A stretch of 64,000 bases of DNA, from positions 62,001 through 126,000 of the forward strand of contig DASVCW010000004.1 of the NCBI GenBank assembly GCA_036381435.1, read 5' to 3'. Positions 17,086 through 26,183 of the stretch are shown here, piece by piece. Every line of letters starts with the position of its first letter. The stretch's first letter is position 1. The notes below the pieces were generated by a model that worked only from the letters and a program-made list of their open reading frames with translations, ran no database searches and was not told the origin of the DNA. Made by a program: the position numbers and the translations under genes. The stretch is from Fodinibius sp036381435. Lineage in GTDB: Bacteria; Bacteroidota; Rhodothermia; Balneolales; Balneolaceae.

Positions 17086-17946
17086 TTATATTCGAGCAGC
17101 TATGATAAATCGGGGCTTTTTATCATAATCTTCTGAAATGCGGGAATCCCATTTTTCGTCATCAAAAAGAGCCAGGATTTCCGATGAATAATGTTCGTGC
17201 AATTCAAGGTAAAGACTGCCGCTTTTGCTAAGGTTACTTAAAGCAAATTCGATGATTTTTTTGTACATCATTTCGATGTCATCAAAAAAGAGCGCTGTAT
17301 GAGGTTCAAACTCTCGAACCTGTGGTTCCAGAATTTCTTTTTCATCAGGAGTAATGTAGGGTGGATTGGAAACAATCACATCAAACAGTTCATCAAAATG
17401 AATTGCTTCGGGGGACAGAATATCCCCTTCCGAAAAGTTTATTTCGCTCTCATTCTGCCGGGCGTTTTCGCGAGCCAGGCTGAGCGCCTTTTCAGAAATA
17501 TCGATAGCCGAAAGCTGCCAGTGGGGATGCTCCATTTTCAGGGCGATAGGAATACACCCCGATCCCGTGCCGATATCAAGAACGGAAAGTTTTTCATCGG
17601 TATGACGAGCAAGAATCAATTCAACCAGCTGTTCGGTCTCAATACGGGGGATGAGTACATCGGGGGTGACGGAAATCCGGGCATTCATAAAATCAGAAAA
17701 GCCGGTAATATATTGCAGAGGTTCGTGTCCGGCGCGACGTTTTACAAGGGGACGCAGCCGGTCGAGTTCGGAGGGTGAAAGCGGGCGGTCGAACTGGAGA
17801 TAAAGATCGAGCCGTTTAACATCAAGCGTTTCCGCCAACAGCCATTCGATGCTATGCCGGGGATCGGGAATATTTTTGCTTTTAAAATAATCGGTAGCCC
17901 ATTCCAACATGGAAAGAACAGTCCAATCCTCGGGCTTCCTATTCAT
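17086..17946 (-). CDS. prmC: PrmC: peptide chain release factor N5-glutamine methyltransferase
   Basis: PrmC methylates the glutamine of the GGQ motif of release factors. Of 286 residues, about 1-75 form the helical recognition domain. It is followed by EPLQYITGFSDFMN, PRIETEQLVELIL, the SAM-binding motif LDIGTGSGCIPIAL, and the catalytic NPPYI (ending in IVSNPPYITPDE). It lies 18 bases after the next minus-strand gene upstream (17965-18360), suggesting cotranscription. Confidence 0.93.
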   Translation of the reverse strand: MNRKPEDWTVLSMLEWATDYFKSKNIPDPRHSIEWLLAETLDVKRLDLYLQFDRPLSPSELDRLRPLVKRRAGHEPLQYITGFSDFMNARISVTPDVLIPRIETEQLVELILARHTDEKLSVLDIGTGSGCIPIALKMEHPHWQLSAIDISEKALSLARENARQNESEINFSEGDILSPEAIHFDELFDVIVSNPPYITPDEKEILEPQVREFEPHTALFFDDIEMMYKKIIEFALSNLSKSGSLYLELHEHYSSEILALFDDEKWDSRISEDYDKKPRFIIAARI

Positions 17947-17964
17947 ACTCTCGACTATAAGTTA

Positions 17965-18360
17965 TTACGACTGATCTTCTTCAGACTCTTCCTGCTCTTT
18001 CTCCTCTTGGATGGTGAGCCCGAATCGCTTGGAGAAATCAAGAATAAAATCTGTTACTTCATCATCAATAGTGCGTTTTTCTTCGTCCAGTGAACTTCCG
18101 CGAAATCCCATGCGTCCGCCGGTTTTTTTAAGCTCGAAACGGCTTTGCTTTCCCGTAAATTCGGCAATGCATGTAAGCGTTACGCTGGCATTAATTTGTT
18201 TTTCATATTCCTCGTAAACGGCTACATGAACTTCATCAGGGGTTTCTGAAGATTCATATTTATACAAGTATTTCGGTTCTATACTATTAAATAATTGGCT
18301 TGGCATTCGCTTTAATGTATCTGCAGGGCCAAAAACAAGATACTTGCTTACATTTGTCAT
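17965..18360 (-). CDS. Conserved-looking hypothetical protein upstream of prmC
   Basis: The product has 131 residues, is soluble and has an acidic Glu/Gln-rich tail (TIQEEKEQEESEEDQS). The body reads like a small alpha/beta protein (KYLVFGPADTLKRMP, TLTCIAEFTGKQSRFELKK). No family is recognised. It has no signal peptide. It is probably expressed with prmC because of the 18-base gap. Confidence 0.6.
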   Translation of the reverse strand: MTNVSKYLVFGPADTLKRMPSQLFNSIEPKYLYKYESSETPDEVHVAVYEEYEKQINASVTLTCIAEFTGKQSRFELKKTGGRMGFRGSSLDEEKRTIDDEVTDFILDFSKRFGLTIQEEKEQEESEEDQS

Positions 18361-18584
18361 AAAAAAAACTAAACTTCTAATGGGTTGAACTTAAAGAGCC
18401 TGAATAAACGCCTTTATTGAACAATTGTCAAATTTACTTGTAGATATAAAGAAAATTATTTATGGGAAGCAAAAATTTGTATAATTTATTGGCAAAAGGA
18501 ATGTTTTAATGATAAACTCTTGTATTAATAGATGGATGCCGCCGCAAAATCATAGACAGTAAAGAATTTTTAGGACCTAAATCA

Positions 18585-19391
18585 ATGAAAGCAAAACTTT
18601 TTACCCTCGTAATAGTTCTTTTAGTATGGGGCGGGTTTAACAATAACAGTTATGCTCAGCTCGTAGAGCCCGAGGTAATTCAGTTACCCGAGCCTAAAAC
18701 ACCTTTGAGTGAGGGTTACCACAACAGCCTTAGTTTTGATATAATGCTCAATAATTTTGGCTTCGGCATTGGGGCTAATTACAACCGGGTGGTAGGCCCT
18801 TTAACCCAAATCACTTTTCAGACCGGCATTACCGGCATCAGAGATGTAAGCGAGTTAACCTTTCAAAACTTTTTTACCGGCCAGCAAATCGTTCCCAATA
18901 AGTATAAGCGTGCTTTCGGTTTTCCATTCCTCTTTGGTTTAAAGCAACGCCTTTTTGCTTCAAAAATTGATGATAATTTTCGTCTTTTTGTAGGGGCGGC
19001 TGCCGGGCCTGCCGTTGCTTTTGTCTATCCTTATGTGGATGATGATGACGGAAATGGTTTTCGAACGTTCCGCGTAGATCCGAGAGGATTCTTGTATCCC
19101 ACAGAAGGAGTTAATGATTTCTTTTCAGGCTGGGGTGAAGGCGATTGGGAATGGGGTTTTAATGGTGAGATAAAAATAGGTATCGATTTCGGCAGTTCCT
19201 TTGCATCGCAAACGACCGTTGAATTCGGCTACTTTTTCTATTACTTCGAACAGGGATTGCAAATTATGGAGCCAAGAAGGGCAACGGGCTATAATGAACA
19301 AGGTAATGTTTCGGGGAGCGAGTCCTTCTACGAAGCTCAAAAATACTTTGGCACTCCAGTGATCAAAGTCAGTTTTGGCGGCATGTGGTGA
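18585..19391 (+). CDS. Secreted or outer-membrane beta-barrel protein, function unknown
   Basis: The product has 268 residues. A signal peptide (LFTLVIVLLVWGGF and a cut after about SYA, residue 24) is followed by alternating hydrophobic strands rich in Phe, Tyr and Gly (GFGIGANYNRVVGP, FRLFVGAAAGPAVAFVYPY, TTVEFGYFFYYFEQGL), as in outer-membrane beta-barrels. The sequence ends in hydrophobic VSFGGMW, compatible with a C-terminal barrel strand. The acidic loop DDDDGN might bind metal. No specific family is recognised. Confidence 0.7.
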   Translation: MKAKLFTLVIVLLVWGGFNNNSYAQLVEPEVIQLPEPKTPLSEGYHNSLSFDIMLNNFGFGIGANYNRVVGPLTQITFQTGITGIRDVSELTFQNFFTGQQIVPNKYKRAFGFPFLFGLKQRLFASKIDDNFRLFVGAAAGPAVAFVYPYVDDDDGNGFRTFRVDPRGFLYPTEGVNDFFSGWGEGDWEWGFNGEIKIGIDFGSSFASQTTVEFGYFFYYFEQGLQIMEPRRATGYNEQGNVSGSESFYEAQKYFGTPVIKVSFGGMW

Positions 19392-19397
19392 TCAGAC

Positions 19398-19530
19398 GTG
19401 AAACGTGAGACATGAAACGGCCAACCTCATCCAGGAGCGGACACCGTCTCACATCTCACATCTGCCGTTTCACTTTTCCTTTTATCGTTTTTCACTCTAA
19501 CTGACGCAAGCGTCTCGCTTGTGCCGCTTA
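19398..19530. repeat. Intergenic inverted repeats
   Basis: The arms gtgaaacgtgagacatgaaa (19398-19417) and tctcacatctgccgtttcac (19454-19473) face each other. They are followed by gacgcaagcgtctcgcttgt near 19503-19522, a palindromic unit that recurs near 24765 and 34700. Confidence 0.45.
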
Positions 19531-19616
19531 CTTTCTATTTTGCCTTTCCCGATTTTTTCTCTTACAATAGAAACAAAACTCGTATTTGGCTATATCATAT
19601 CACCCATTTTAAAGCT

Positions 19617-20210
19617 ATGATCTCTTTCATCATTGAGCAAAAATTCACCTTGCTCGCTAATCAGTACCGCGTTTATGAAACGGTAAACGGCCAGAAGGGT
19701 GATTTAATAGGCTTCGCTCATCAAAAACGTTTTACATTTAAAGAAAAGGTTGATTTTTTCACCGATGAAAAACGACAAGAGCCGGCTTTTAACGTAAGAG
19801 CAGAAAAAATGCTGGACTTTCACGGGCATTTTGTGGTGAATGATGCTGATAATCAGCCGATTGGAGTGGTTAGAAAAGCTTTTAAAAAGTCACTTTTACG
19901 CAGCACATGGGAAATTATGGAAGATAACGGGCAGGTTGCGGCTGTTATTCAGGAACGTTCTGTGGGTATGGCCCTCTTTCGTCGCATCTGGAATTTTATA
20001 CCCGTACTCTCAGATATCCCCTTTGTCTTTAAATATCATTTCGATTTCATTCATCCTCAATTGAATCATGTTTTAGGCTCTCATTCAAAAACTTTGCTGT
20101 GGCGCGATCATTACCGGCTGGATATTGAAGATGAATCCCTGCTGGAAAAAATCGGCTGGCAAACGCTTATTGCCCAGGCAGTACTGCTCGACGCCCTTCA
20201 GGGTAGGTAG
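19617..20210 (+). CDS. LURP-one-related / tubby-like phospholipid-scramblase-fold protein
   Basis: From the ATG at 19617 the protein has 197 residues. It consists of strand-rich repeats typical of LURP1-related proteins: FIIEQKFTLLANQYRVYE at the start, DFHGHFVVNDADNQPIGVVRKAF, STWEIMEDNGQVAAVIQE, and a hydrophobic end (LLEKIGWQTLIAQAVLLDAL). The family has a twelve-stranded barrel around a central helix and no assigned bacterial function. An earlier start at 19521 would add 32 residues with no resemblance to the family. Confidence 0.65.
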   Translation: MISFIIEQKFTLLANQYRVYETVNGQKGDLIGFAHQKRFTFKEKVDFFTDEKRQEPAFNVRAEKMLDFHGHFVVNDADNQPIGVVRKAFKKSLLRSTWEIMEDNGQVAAVIQERSVGMALFRRIWNFIPVLSDIPFVFKYHFDFIHPQLNHVLGSHSKTLLWRDHYRLDIEDESLLEKIGWQTLIAQAVLLDALQGR

Positions 20211-20216
20211 GCTCTA

Positions 20217-20322
20217 AAAAAGGTATAGCACACTTTTGTAATAGCACTTATGTTTTGAGTGGTCTCTTGTTTGGGAATGCTTTTTAACTACCTACCCTTT
20301 CTAAAGTGTACTATACCTTAAA
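20217..20322. repeat. Intergenic inverted repeat upstream of eno
   Basis: aaaaggtatagcacactttt near 20217 is mirrored by ctaaagtgtactatacctta at 20301-20320. It is probably a folded intergenic repeat; it could terminate the upstream gene. A gtcgctctgtggcgc unit follows, resembling one near 29808. Confidence 0.5.
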
Positions 20323-20499
20323 GCTGCTTCATCTCGTACCGTCGCTCTGTGGCGCGTACGATAGTCAAAATATTTTTCGGAAGCAGGCGCTTCGGGTTAC
20401 TTTTCACTTTTGCCTTTTCACTTTTTTTCTCCTTTATCAATAGATAAAAACCTTGTACTTTAATTTGAATTATTTCACCCTAAAAATTGACAGAGAAAC

Positions 20500-21786
20500 A
20501 TGAGCTTTATTGACGAAATCATCGGGCGTCAAATTATAGATTCACGCGGAAACCCCACGGTAGAGGTTGATGTAGTGCTGACCAACGGAGTAATGGGACG
20601 TGCAGCTGTTCCTTCGGGCGCTTCCACTGGAGAGCATGAAGCGGTAGAGCTTCGTGATTCAGAATCAGACCGGTATTTAGGAAAGGGAGTCTCTCAGGCG
20701 GTTGAAAATGTAAACACCATCATCGCTGATGAATTGCGGGGACAAGAAGTTTTTGACCAGGTAGAAATCGACAACACTTTGCTTGAAGTTGACGGAACCG
20801 AGAACAAAGCAAATCTTGGGGCAAATGCCATTTTAGGTGTTTCTCTGGCAGCCGCGGATGCCGCTTCAAATGCGATGAATATACCCCTATGGCGTTATAT
20901 CGGCGGGGTAAATGCGAAAGTTTTGCCCTTACCGATGATGAACATCATTAACGGCGGCTCCCATGCGGATAATAATGTAGACTTACAGGAATTTATGATT
21001 ATGCCGTGCGGAGCTGCTTCATTCTCGGAAGCCGTCCGGATGGGATCAGAAATTTTCCATCATCTTAAAAAAGTATTAAGCAGTAAAAATTATAATACTT
21101 CGGTGGGGGATGAAGGGGGCTTTGCACCCGATTTAAAATCAAATGAAGAAGCCGTAGAAGTGATTCTCAATGCCATCGAAAAAGCAGGATATACGCCCGG
21201 CGATGAAGTGGTTTTGGCTCTGGATCCCGCCACATCTGAATTTTATAATGCCCAAAAAGGAGTCTATGAATTTAAATGGAGCGATGGCAGTGAACGTACT
21301 ATCGACGATATGATAGAATTTTGGAGCAGCTGGGTTGAAAAGTATCCGCTCGTATCTATCGAGGATGCTTTGGCTGAAGATGACTGGAATGGCTGGAAAA
21401 AATTGACTGATGCCATTGGCGACAAAGTGCAGCTGGTGGGCGATGACCTTTTTGTAACCAACACCGAGCGTTTGGCAAAGGGCATTAAACAGGGTGTAGG
21501 CAATTCTATCCTTATTAAGGTAAATCAAATCGGTACGCTCACCGAAACCTTAGATGCCATTGAAATGGCGCACAAAAATAGTTATACGGCTGTCATTTCG
21601 CATCGTTCAGGTGAAACCGAAGACACTACTATTGCCGATCTGGCAGTGGCCACCAACGCGGGACAAATCAAAACGGGATCCATGAGCCGCACCGACCGCA
21701 TCGCTAAATACAATCAGCTGCTTCGCATCGAAGAGCAGCTCGGTGACAACGCCATCTTCCCCGGCCGCGACGCTTTCGAGGTTTGA
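20500..21786 (+). CDS. eno: Enolase
   Basis: Enolase converts 2-phosphoglycerate to phosphoenolpyruvate in glycolysis and is cytoplasmic. The 428 residues cover the full family length: RQIIDSRGNPTVEVDV and VPSGASTGEHEAVELRD at the N-terminus, metal ligands in VVLALDPATSEFY, SIEDALAEDDW and LVGDDLFVTN, the catalytic lysine region ILIKVNQIGTLTE, and the signature SHRSGETEDTTIADLAVA. A terminator follows 17 bases after the stop. Confidence 0.98.
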   Translation: MSFIDEIIGRQIIDSRGNPTVEVDVVLTNGVMGRAAVPSGASTGEHEAVELRDSESDRYLGKGVSQAVENVNTIIADELRGQEVFDQVEIDNTLLEVDGTENKANLGANAILGVSLAAADAASNAMNIPLWRYIGGVNAKVLPLPMMNIINGGSHADNNVDLQEFMIMPCGAASFSEAVRMGSEIFHHLKKVLSSKNYNTSVGDEGGFAPDLKSNEEAVEVILNAIEKAGYTPGDEVVLALDPATSEFYNAQKGVYEFKWSDGSERTIDDMIEFWSSWVEKYPLVSIEDALAEDDWNGWKKLTDAIGDKVQLVGDDLFVTNTERLAKGIKQGVGNSILIKVNQIGTLTETLDAIEMAHKNSYTAVISHRSGETEDTTIADLAVATNAGQIKTGSMSRTDRIAKYNQLLRIEEQLGDNAIFPGRDAFEV

Positions 21787-21803
21787 TTGGGAAAATAGAA
21801 AGA

Positions 21804-21833
21804 TTAACCGTCCGTTTTAGGCGGTTAATTTTA
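21804..21833 (+). terminator. Terminator after eno
   Basis: TTAACCG at 21804-21810 pairs with CGGTTAA at 21822-21828, followed by TTTTAA. Confidence 0.65.
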
Positions 21834-21849
21834 ACTCCAGTTTTTCCCA

Positions 21850-22048
21850 GCCATCCCCCGCCCCCCTTCTCCCATAGGGATTCCTTCGGAAAAAGGGGGA
21901 CTTTTGGTGAATATCTGCGATAATTCAGAACTTTTCGTATCCTATTTTTGGATTGATTAAAGTACTGTAAATGGTTTGAAAATCATCCTCCGCTGATGCA
22001 ATCAGCGGAATATACATCCCCCTTTGAAGGGGGCGCAGGGGGATGACC
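21850..22048. mobile_element. Full copy of a 175-200 bp repeat with G/C-rich terminal inverted repeats
   Basis: The ends are gccatcccccgccccccttc and gaagggggcgcagggggatg, inverted relative to each other. Inside are atctgcgataattcag and the palindrome ccgctgatgcaatcagcgg. The same ends and internal motifs occur in order at 39377-39560 and 54369-54545. There is no coding capacity, so if mobile it is MITE-like and needs a transposase supplied elsewhere. The 200 bases fill most of the eno-recF gap. Confidence 0.6.
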
Positions 22049-22129
22049 TTTTGTGGCAGTGAGTGTAAAAATTGTTCAATATCTTCAATAACGATAGTAA
22101 CAGCTCTCTTCCTTTTTTAGAATCTTTTC

Positions 22130-23257
22130 ATGCAAAACACCGGCCTAAAACTCCAAAATTTCCGGAATCACACCGAGACGCAGGTGGAATGGGCACCGCA
22201 CATGAACGTCATCATCGGGCAAAACGGTATGGGCAAAACCAACCTGATTGATGCCATTCATTACCTCTGCATGAGCCGCAGCTTCGTCTCAAACAGCGAC
22301 ATTTATGTGACCAACCAAGATGCCACTTTCTTTATGATCAAAGGGCATTTTGAGGGAAATATCCGCTCCAGCTTTGATGTAAGCTGCTCGTATTCCCGCG
22401 GCGAAGGCAAAAAGATTTTTGTGAACGAAAGCCCGCTTGACCGGCTGTCGGATCTCATCGGCATGGTGCCGGTAGTCGTTTTAGCGCCGGGCGATAAAAA
22501 ACTGACCAGTGAAGGTCCGGCTGAACGAAGGTCATTTATCGATTCGTTTATCAGCCAGATTTCACCACGGTACCTTCAGGATTTGCTATCGTACCGGAAA
22601 GTGCGCAGGCAGCGAAATAAGCTCTTGCAGGAGTTCCGCGGCAGCCGGGATGTATTGCTGGCCTATCTTGAGCCGTGGAACGCGCAACTTGCAGAATATG
22701 GTTCACGCATCGTTGCCAAACGTACCAAAGTACTCAATCGCTTTCAGGATTACCTCGCACGTGAATATGAAGTGATCTCAGGTATGCGCCATGAACCGCG
22801 CTTAGAATATCAAACGTTTTGCCAATCATCAGAAGATGAAGAAACAGTTCGAGAGAGATACCTGGCGAAGCTCGAAGAAAAATGCGACCATGAAATTGAG
22901 CGTGAGTTAACGCTTGTCGGCCCACATCGGGATGAAATCGTTTTCTACCTCGATGATTTTGAGCTTCGCAAATTTGGTTCGCAAGGGCAGCATCGTCTTT
23001 TTGCCTTGGCTTTGAAACTGGCCCAGCTTTTGTATTTTTCGGATGAACTGGATGATCTGCCCATTTTTCTGCTGGATGATGTCTTCGGAGATTTGGATGC
23101 GCAGCGAACCGAAGTATTACTCAATGCGCTAATCGAGCATGCGGGACAAACCTTCGTAACCGCCGCTAACCCCATTCCCTTTGATGACTACCTGACCTTC
23201 GATGGAAAGAAAAATCGCAAGTTCAAAGTGGAACATGGAATTGTTACCTTGCTGTAG
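22130..23257 (+). CDS. recF: RecF: recombination mediator ATPase
   Basis: RecF loads RecA at single-strand gaps and is an SMC-like ATPase. The 375 residues show Walker A GQNGMGKTN (residues 30-38), KLQNFRNH at the start, the conserved region APGDKKLTSEGPAERRSFID, signature FGSQGQHRLFALALKLAQ and Walker B PIFLLDDVFGDLD. The gene is 5.7 kb from dnaA and not in the usual dnaA-dnaN-recF cluster; a DUF721 gene follows in the same direction. Confidence 0.96.
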   Translation: MQNTGLKLQNFRNHTETQVEWAPHMNVIIGQNGMGKTNLIDAIHYLCMSRSFVSNSDIYVTNQDATFFMIKGHFEGNIRSSFDVSCSYSRGEGKKIFVNESPLDRLSDLIGMVPVVVLAPGDKKLTSEGPAERRSFIDSFISQISPRYLQDLLSYRKVRRQRNKLLQEFRGSRDVLLAYLEPWNAQLAEYGSRIVAKRTKVLNRFQDYLAREYEVISGMRHEPRLEYQTFCQSSEDEETVRERYLAKLEEKCDHEIERELTLVGPHRDEIVFYLDDFELRKFGSQGQHRLFALALKLAQLLYFSDELDDLPIFLLDDVFGDLDAQRTEVLLNALIEHAGQTFVTAANPIPFDDYLTFDGKKNRKFKVEHGIVTLL

Positions 23258-23300
23258 CTCATTCAATAATTCAATCATTCAACAAATCAACCATTAATTA

Positions 23301-23603
23301 GTGGCACGATACCGATCAAATACTCCAAAACCGCTCAAAGACGCTCTTAAAGATTTTTTAGATGATTATCCGCATCGAAAGCGTTTAAAGAGAGGAATGA
23401 TTTTATCTTTGTGGAGAGAAACGGTGGGAGAGCGAATAGCTGAACAGGCAGAAAATGTTCATTTTGAGCACGGAAATTTGGTTATTCACGTTAAAAATCC
23501 TGTTTGGCGGCAGGAAATTCACATGAAACGCTTTAGCATCACTAAAAAGCTTAATGATAAGGTAGATGAAAAAGTGATTAAAGAAATGGTTGTCCGCTCT
23601 TGA
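23301..23603 (+). CDS. DUF721 / DciA-like protein
   Basis: This 100-residue protein starts at GTG 23301. It matches the DUF721 family: LKDALKDFLDDY, LWRETVGERIAEQAENVHFEHGNLVIHVKNPVWRQEIHM, a shape typical of DciA-type helicase operators. DciA loads the replicative helicase in bacteria lacking DnaC/DnaI, so a replication role is plausible here next to recF; this is inferred. It lies 43 bases after recF. Confidence 0.8.
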   Translation: MARYRSNTPKPLKDALKDFLDDYPHRKRLKRGMILSLWRETVGERIAEQAENVHFEHGNLVIHVKNPVWRQEIHMKRFSITKKLNDKVDEKVIKEMVVRS

Positions 23604-23649
23604 AATTATTGCAAAACATTTTAGCCCAGAGTATATTGGTTAAATAACT

Positions 23650-24651
23650 ATGGAAACACCAAAATCAGAACAATTTAAAGAAAAAATCTCTGACGTTTGG
23701 CACAACATCACCACCCAAACGGATGAAGATGCTGCCGATATGGGGCGCGAGCGTATGGTTGTTTTTATCGTATCGCTAATTCTGGCGTTGTGTCTCTGGC
23801 TGATGGTTAATTTAAGCCGGGATTATAACCTGAATATCCAGCTGCCCGTTTCTTTAGGGGCTGTGCCCGAAGATCGCGCGCTGGCTGAGAATTTGCCCGA
23901 ATCGGCAACTGTAAGTGTGATGGGTGAAGGCTGGAAACTCATCAATATTTATAACAATCCCCCCGTGATTAATGTTGATGTGAATGATGAACAGGTGAAC
24001 CTTTATTCGCAGGTACAGCAGCAGATGAATATACCGCGTATTGAAGTACAAAAAGTACAGCCTCTTATTTTAACATTGGAGCTGCAGGAAAGAATTACCA
24101 AAAAAGTGCCGGTACGGCCAAATGTAGAAGTTTCATTTGAAGAGCAATATGGACTTACCGGTTCACCCACTATTCAACCCGATAGTGTTACCATCAGCGG
24201 CGCCGCTTCTTTAGTTCAGGACATTTATGCATGGCCCACAGATTCGGTTCATTTCACTGATGTTTCTCAGAATTTGTCCCGAGTGGTAGAGTTAAAAACA
24301 GGGAATGAACTCATCAGTTTATCTCAGAATCAGGTAATTTTTAATGCTGATGTAGCTCAATTCACCGAGGGAGAAGCCGAGGTGGAAATAAGCAGTAGAG
24401 GGTTTCCCGAGGGGCGGGATGTAACTTTTAGTCCGACTTCAATCACCATAAAATATAATGTGCCGATTAAAGAGTACCCGCAAATCGCAGATTCGAAAGT
24501 TTTCAATGCTTATGTTACTTACGAGCAAATTTTGCAGGACTCCACCGGGCTTGTTACCCCACAAATTGAGCAGGTGATTGATGAAAAGTACAACATTAAA
24601 ATCAGCTCTTTCAACCCCGGCCAGGTATCTTACTTTAGAATTGTAGATTGA
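23650..24651 (+). CDS. YbbR-like domain protein
   Basis: The protein has 333 residues. After a cytoplasmic N-terminus of about 35 residues comes one transmembrane helix (MVVFIVSLILALCLWLMVNL), then an extracytoplasmic part with YbbR-like beta units: NIQLPVSLGAVPEDRALAEN, RITKKVPVRPNVEVSFEEQYGLTG, TIQPDSVTISGAASLVQDI. In Firmicutes YbbR (CdaR) regulates the diadenylate cyclase CdaA; no cyclase lies beside it here. It follows the DUF721 gene by 46 bases on the same strand. Confidence 0.8.
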   Translation: METPKSEQFKEKISDVWHNITTQTDEDAADMGRERMVVFIVSLILALCLWLMVNLSRDYNLNIQLPVSLGAVPEDRALAENLPESATVSVMGEGWKLINIYNNPPVINVDVNDEQVNLYSQVQQQMNIPRIEVQKVQPLILTLELQERITKKVPVRPNVEVSFEEQYGLTGSPTIQPDSVTISGAASLVQDIYAWPTDSVHFTDVSQNLSRVVELKTGNELISLSQNQVIFNADVAQFTEGEAEVEISSRGFPEGRDVTFSPTSITIKYNVPIKEYPQIADSKVFNAYVTYEQILQDSTGLVTPQIEQVIDEKYNIKISSFNPGQVSYFRIVD

Positions 24652-24784
24652 TTAATGCAGACCGGACAGCTTGTCCGGCAAACCTTGGAATAGGGGCTGA
24701 AGTGATTTCATCAGTAGTCGGAATTAATTCTCGCGCTACTGATGAAAACCAATTCTAGTGCGAGCGTCTCGCTCGTATCAGAAA
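24652..24784. repeat. Intergenic palindromes between YbbR gene and ispH
   Basis: CCGGACAGCTTGTCCGG (24661-24677), paired catcagtag / ctactgatg, and gcgagcgtctcgctcgt (24764-24780) lie between convergent genes. Relatives occur at 19.5 and 34.5-35.1 kb. They may terminate both genes. Confidence 0.5.
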
Positions 24785-26035
24785 TTAAACCACTTCTTCA
24801 AGCTTTTCCTCAAACGGACGAATAACCTCCTCCACCGGTCGAACATCATCGAAATAGGAAAGCACTTTCAGCATCACTTCATCCACCAGCACATCCGGAC
24901 ATGAGGCACCCGAAGTAATCGCGATATCTACGGGTTGATTTTTAGAAGGCAACCAATTTTCCGTTGTCCTGATTTCCTTATCCCACTGGTTAAAATGTTT
25001 GATTTCAATCCCCGATTTAATTTCTTCGGCATCACGAACATGGTAAGTGGGAAAAGAATGTTCCAGAATTTCAACCAGATGCATAGTGTTTGATGAATTA
25101 TAACCTCCAACCACGATCGCCAGGTCAGCCCCGGTTTCGGTCAGTGCCAGTGTTGACGACTGATTTTCGTTGGTTGCGTAGCAAAGGGTGTCGGATGTAT
25201 CGGCAAAATGATCCAAAATATCAGCCTCACCAAACCGCTTGATTGCTGCTTCTTTAAGAATATCCATCACCTCCTGCGTTTCCGTCGCCAGCATGGTAGT
25301 CTGATTGATGACACCAAAATGCTCGAGATCTTTGCGGGGATCAAATCCCTCGGTACTTTTGTGTCCAAAATATTTCTCAAAATCAGATTTGGGACGGTCA
25401 CCTGTTAAGATATCGGCCAGAATGTGCGCTTCTTCAGGGTTCAACACTACTACGCTTGCCGAATGATCAGCACTATGAGAAAAAGTAGCGCGGGTTTCCT
25501 CATGGCGATGTTTCCCGTGAATTACCAGTGAATAGCCCTTTTTGCCTAATTGCTTGCCGCGTTTCCAAACCTTTTCTACAAAGGGACAGGTGGTGTTATA
25601 CCCATAAGGGTTGATGCCTTTCTTTTTTAGTTTTCGCTGAATTTTAAGGGTGGTTCCGAAGGCCGGTACAATCACGATATCATCTTCATTCAGCGATTCT
25701 ATGGGAATGAGTTCCGTACCATCTGTTTCAAATAAAAACTTAACGCCCCGACCCAGTAAATCTTCATTTACAGTGGGGTTATGAATCATCTCACTGAGCA
25801 GGTAAATATTTTTATCCGGATGTTGCTCTACGGTTTTATAGGCGATATCAATGGCATTTTCCACTCCATAACAGAAACCAAAATGCCGGGGTATGAAAAA
25901 GCGTACGGGTCCGAAATCAAGCACACTTGGCTCCAAATCCTTTTTGCGCGGATCCATCACCTTATTGGCATCCTTCACCTTGCGAATAACCGGCGATTGA
26001 TAAATTTCAGGAATATTGAATTTCTTGCGGGCCAT
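24785..26035 (-). CDS. ispH: IspH: 4-hydroxy-3-methylbut-2-enyl diphosphate reductase
   Basis: IspH is the last enzyme of the MEP isoprenoid pathway and carries an Fe-S cluster. The iron-ligand cysteines are recognisable as Cys55 (HFGFCYGVENAID), Cys150 (NTTCPFVEKVWKRG) and Cys285 (SDTLCYATNENQ). Further motifs are VIHGKHRHEETRATFSH, GVINQTTMLATET and VVGGYNSSNTMHL. At 416 residues it is about 100 longer than the E. coli enzyme, as in other long-form IspH proteins; the extra length is at the N-terminus, in the region around 200-240 and at the C-terminus. Confidence 0.95.
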   Translation of the reverse strand: MARKKFNIPEIYQSPVIRKVKDANKVMDPRKKDLEPSVLDFGPVRFFIPRHFGFCYGVENAIDIAYKTVEQHPDKNIYLLSEMIHNPTVNEDLLGRGVKFLFETDGTELIPIESLNEDDIVIVPAFGTTLKIQRKLKKKGINPYGYNTTCPFVEKVWKRGKQLGKKGYSLVIHGKHRHEETRATFSHSADHSASVVVLNPEEAHILADILTGDRPKSDFEKYFGHKSTEGFDPRKDLEHFGVINQTTMLATETQEVMDILKEAAIKRFGEADILDHFADTSDTLCYATNENQSSTLALTETGADLAIVVGGYNSSNTMHLVEILEHSFPTYHVRDAEEIKSGIEIKHFNQWDKEIRTTENWLPSKNQPVDIAITSGASCPDVLVDEVMLKVLSYFDDVRPVEEVIRPFEEKLEEVV

Positions 26036-26106
26036 GTTTGCAACTGATTTAGATTAGCACAGAAAATACGAAGATTAGCAGGAAATATGTAGATCGAGAT
26101 TCATGT

Positions 26107-26183
26107 TTAACCGCAAGGTTCGCAGAGTTTGCGCTAAGTTCGCAAAGGATAAATAAATATCTTAGTGCACCTTGCGGTTTAAA
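26107..26183. repeat. Inverted repeat downstream of smc (cgcaaagg family)
   Basis: TTAACCGCAAGGT (from 26107) pairs with ACCTTGCGGTTTAA (up to 26183), ending at the smc stop codon. It is the best-paired copy of the family also seen at 111-213. A terminator-like role for smc is likely. Confidence 0.6.
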
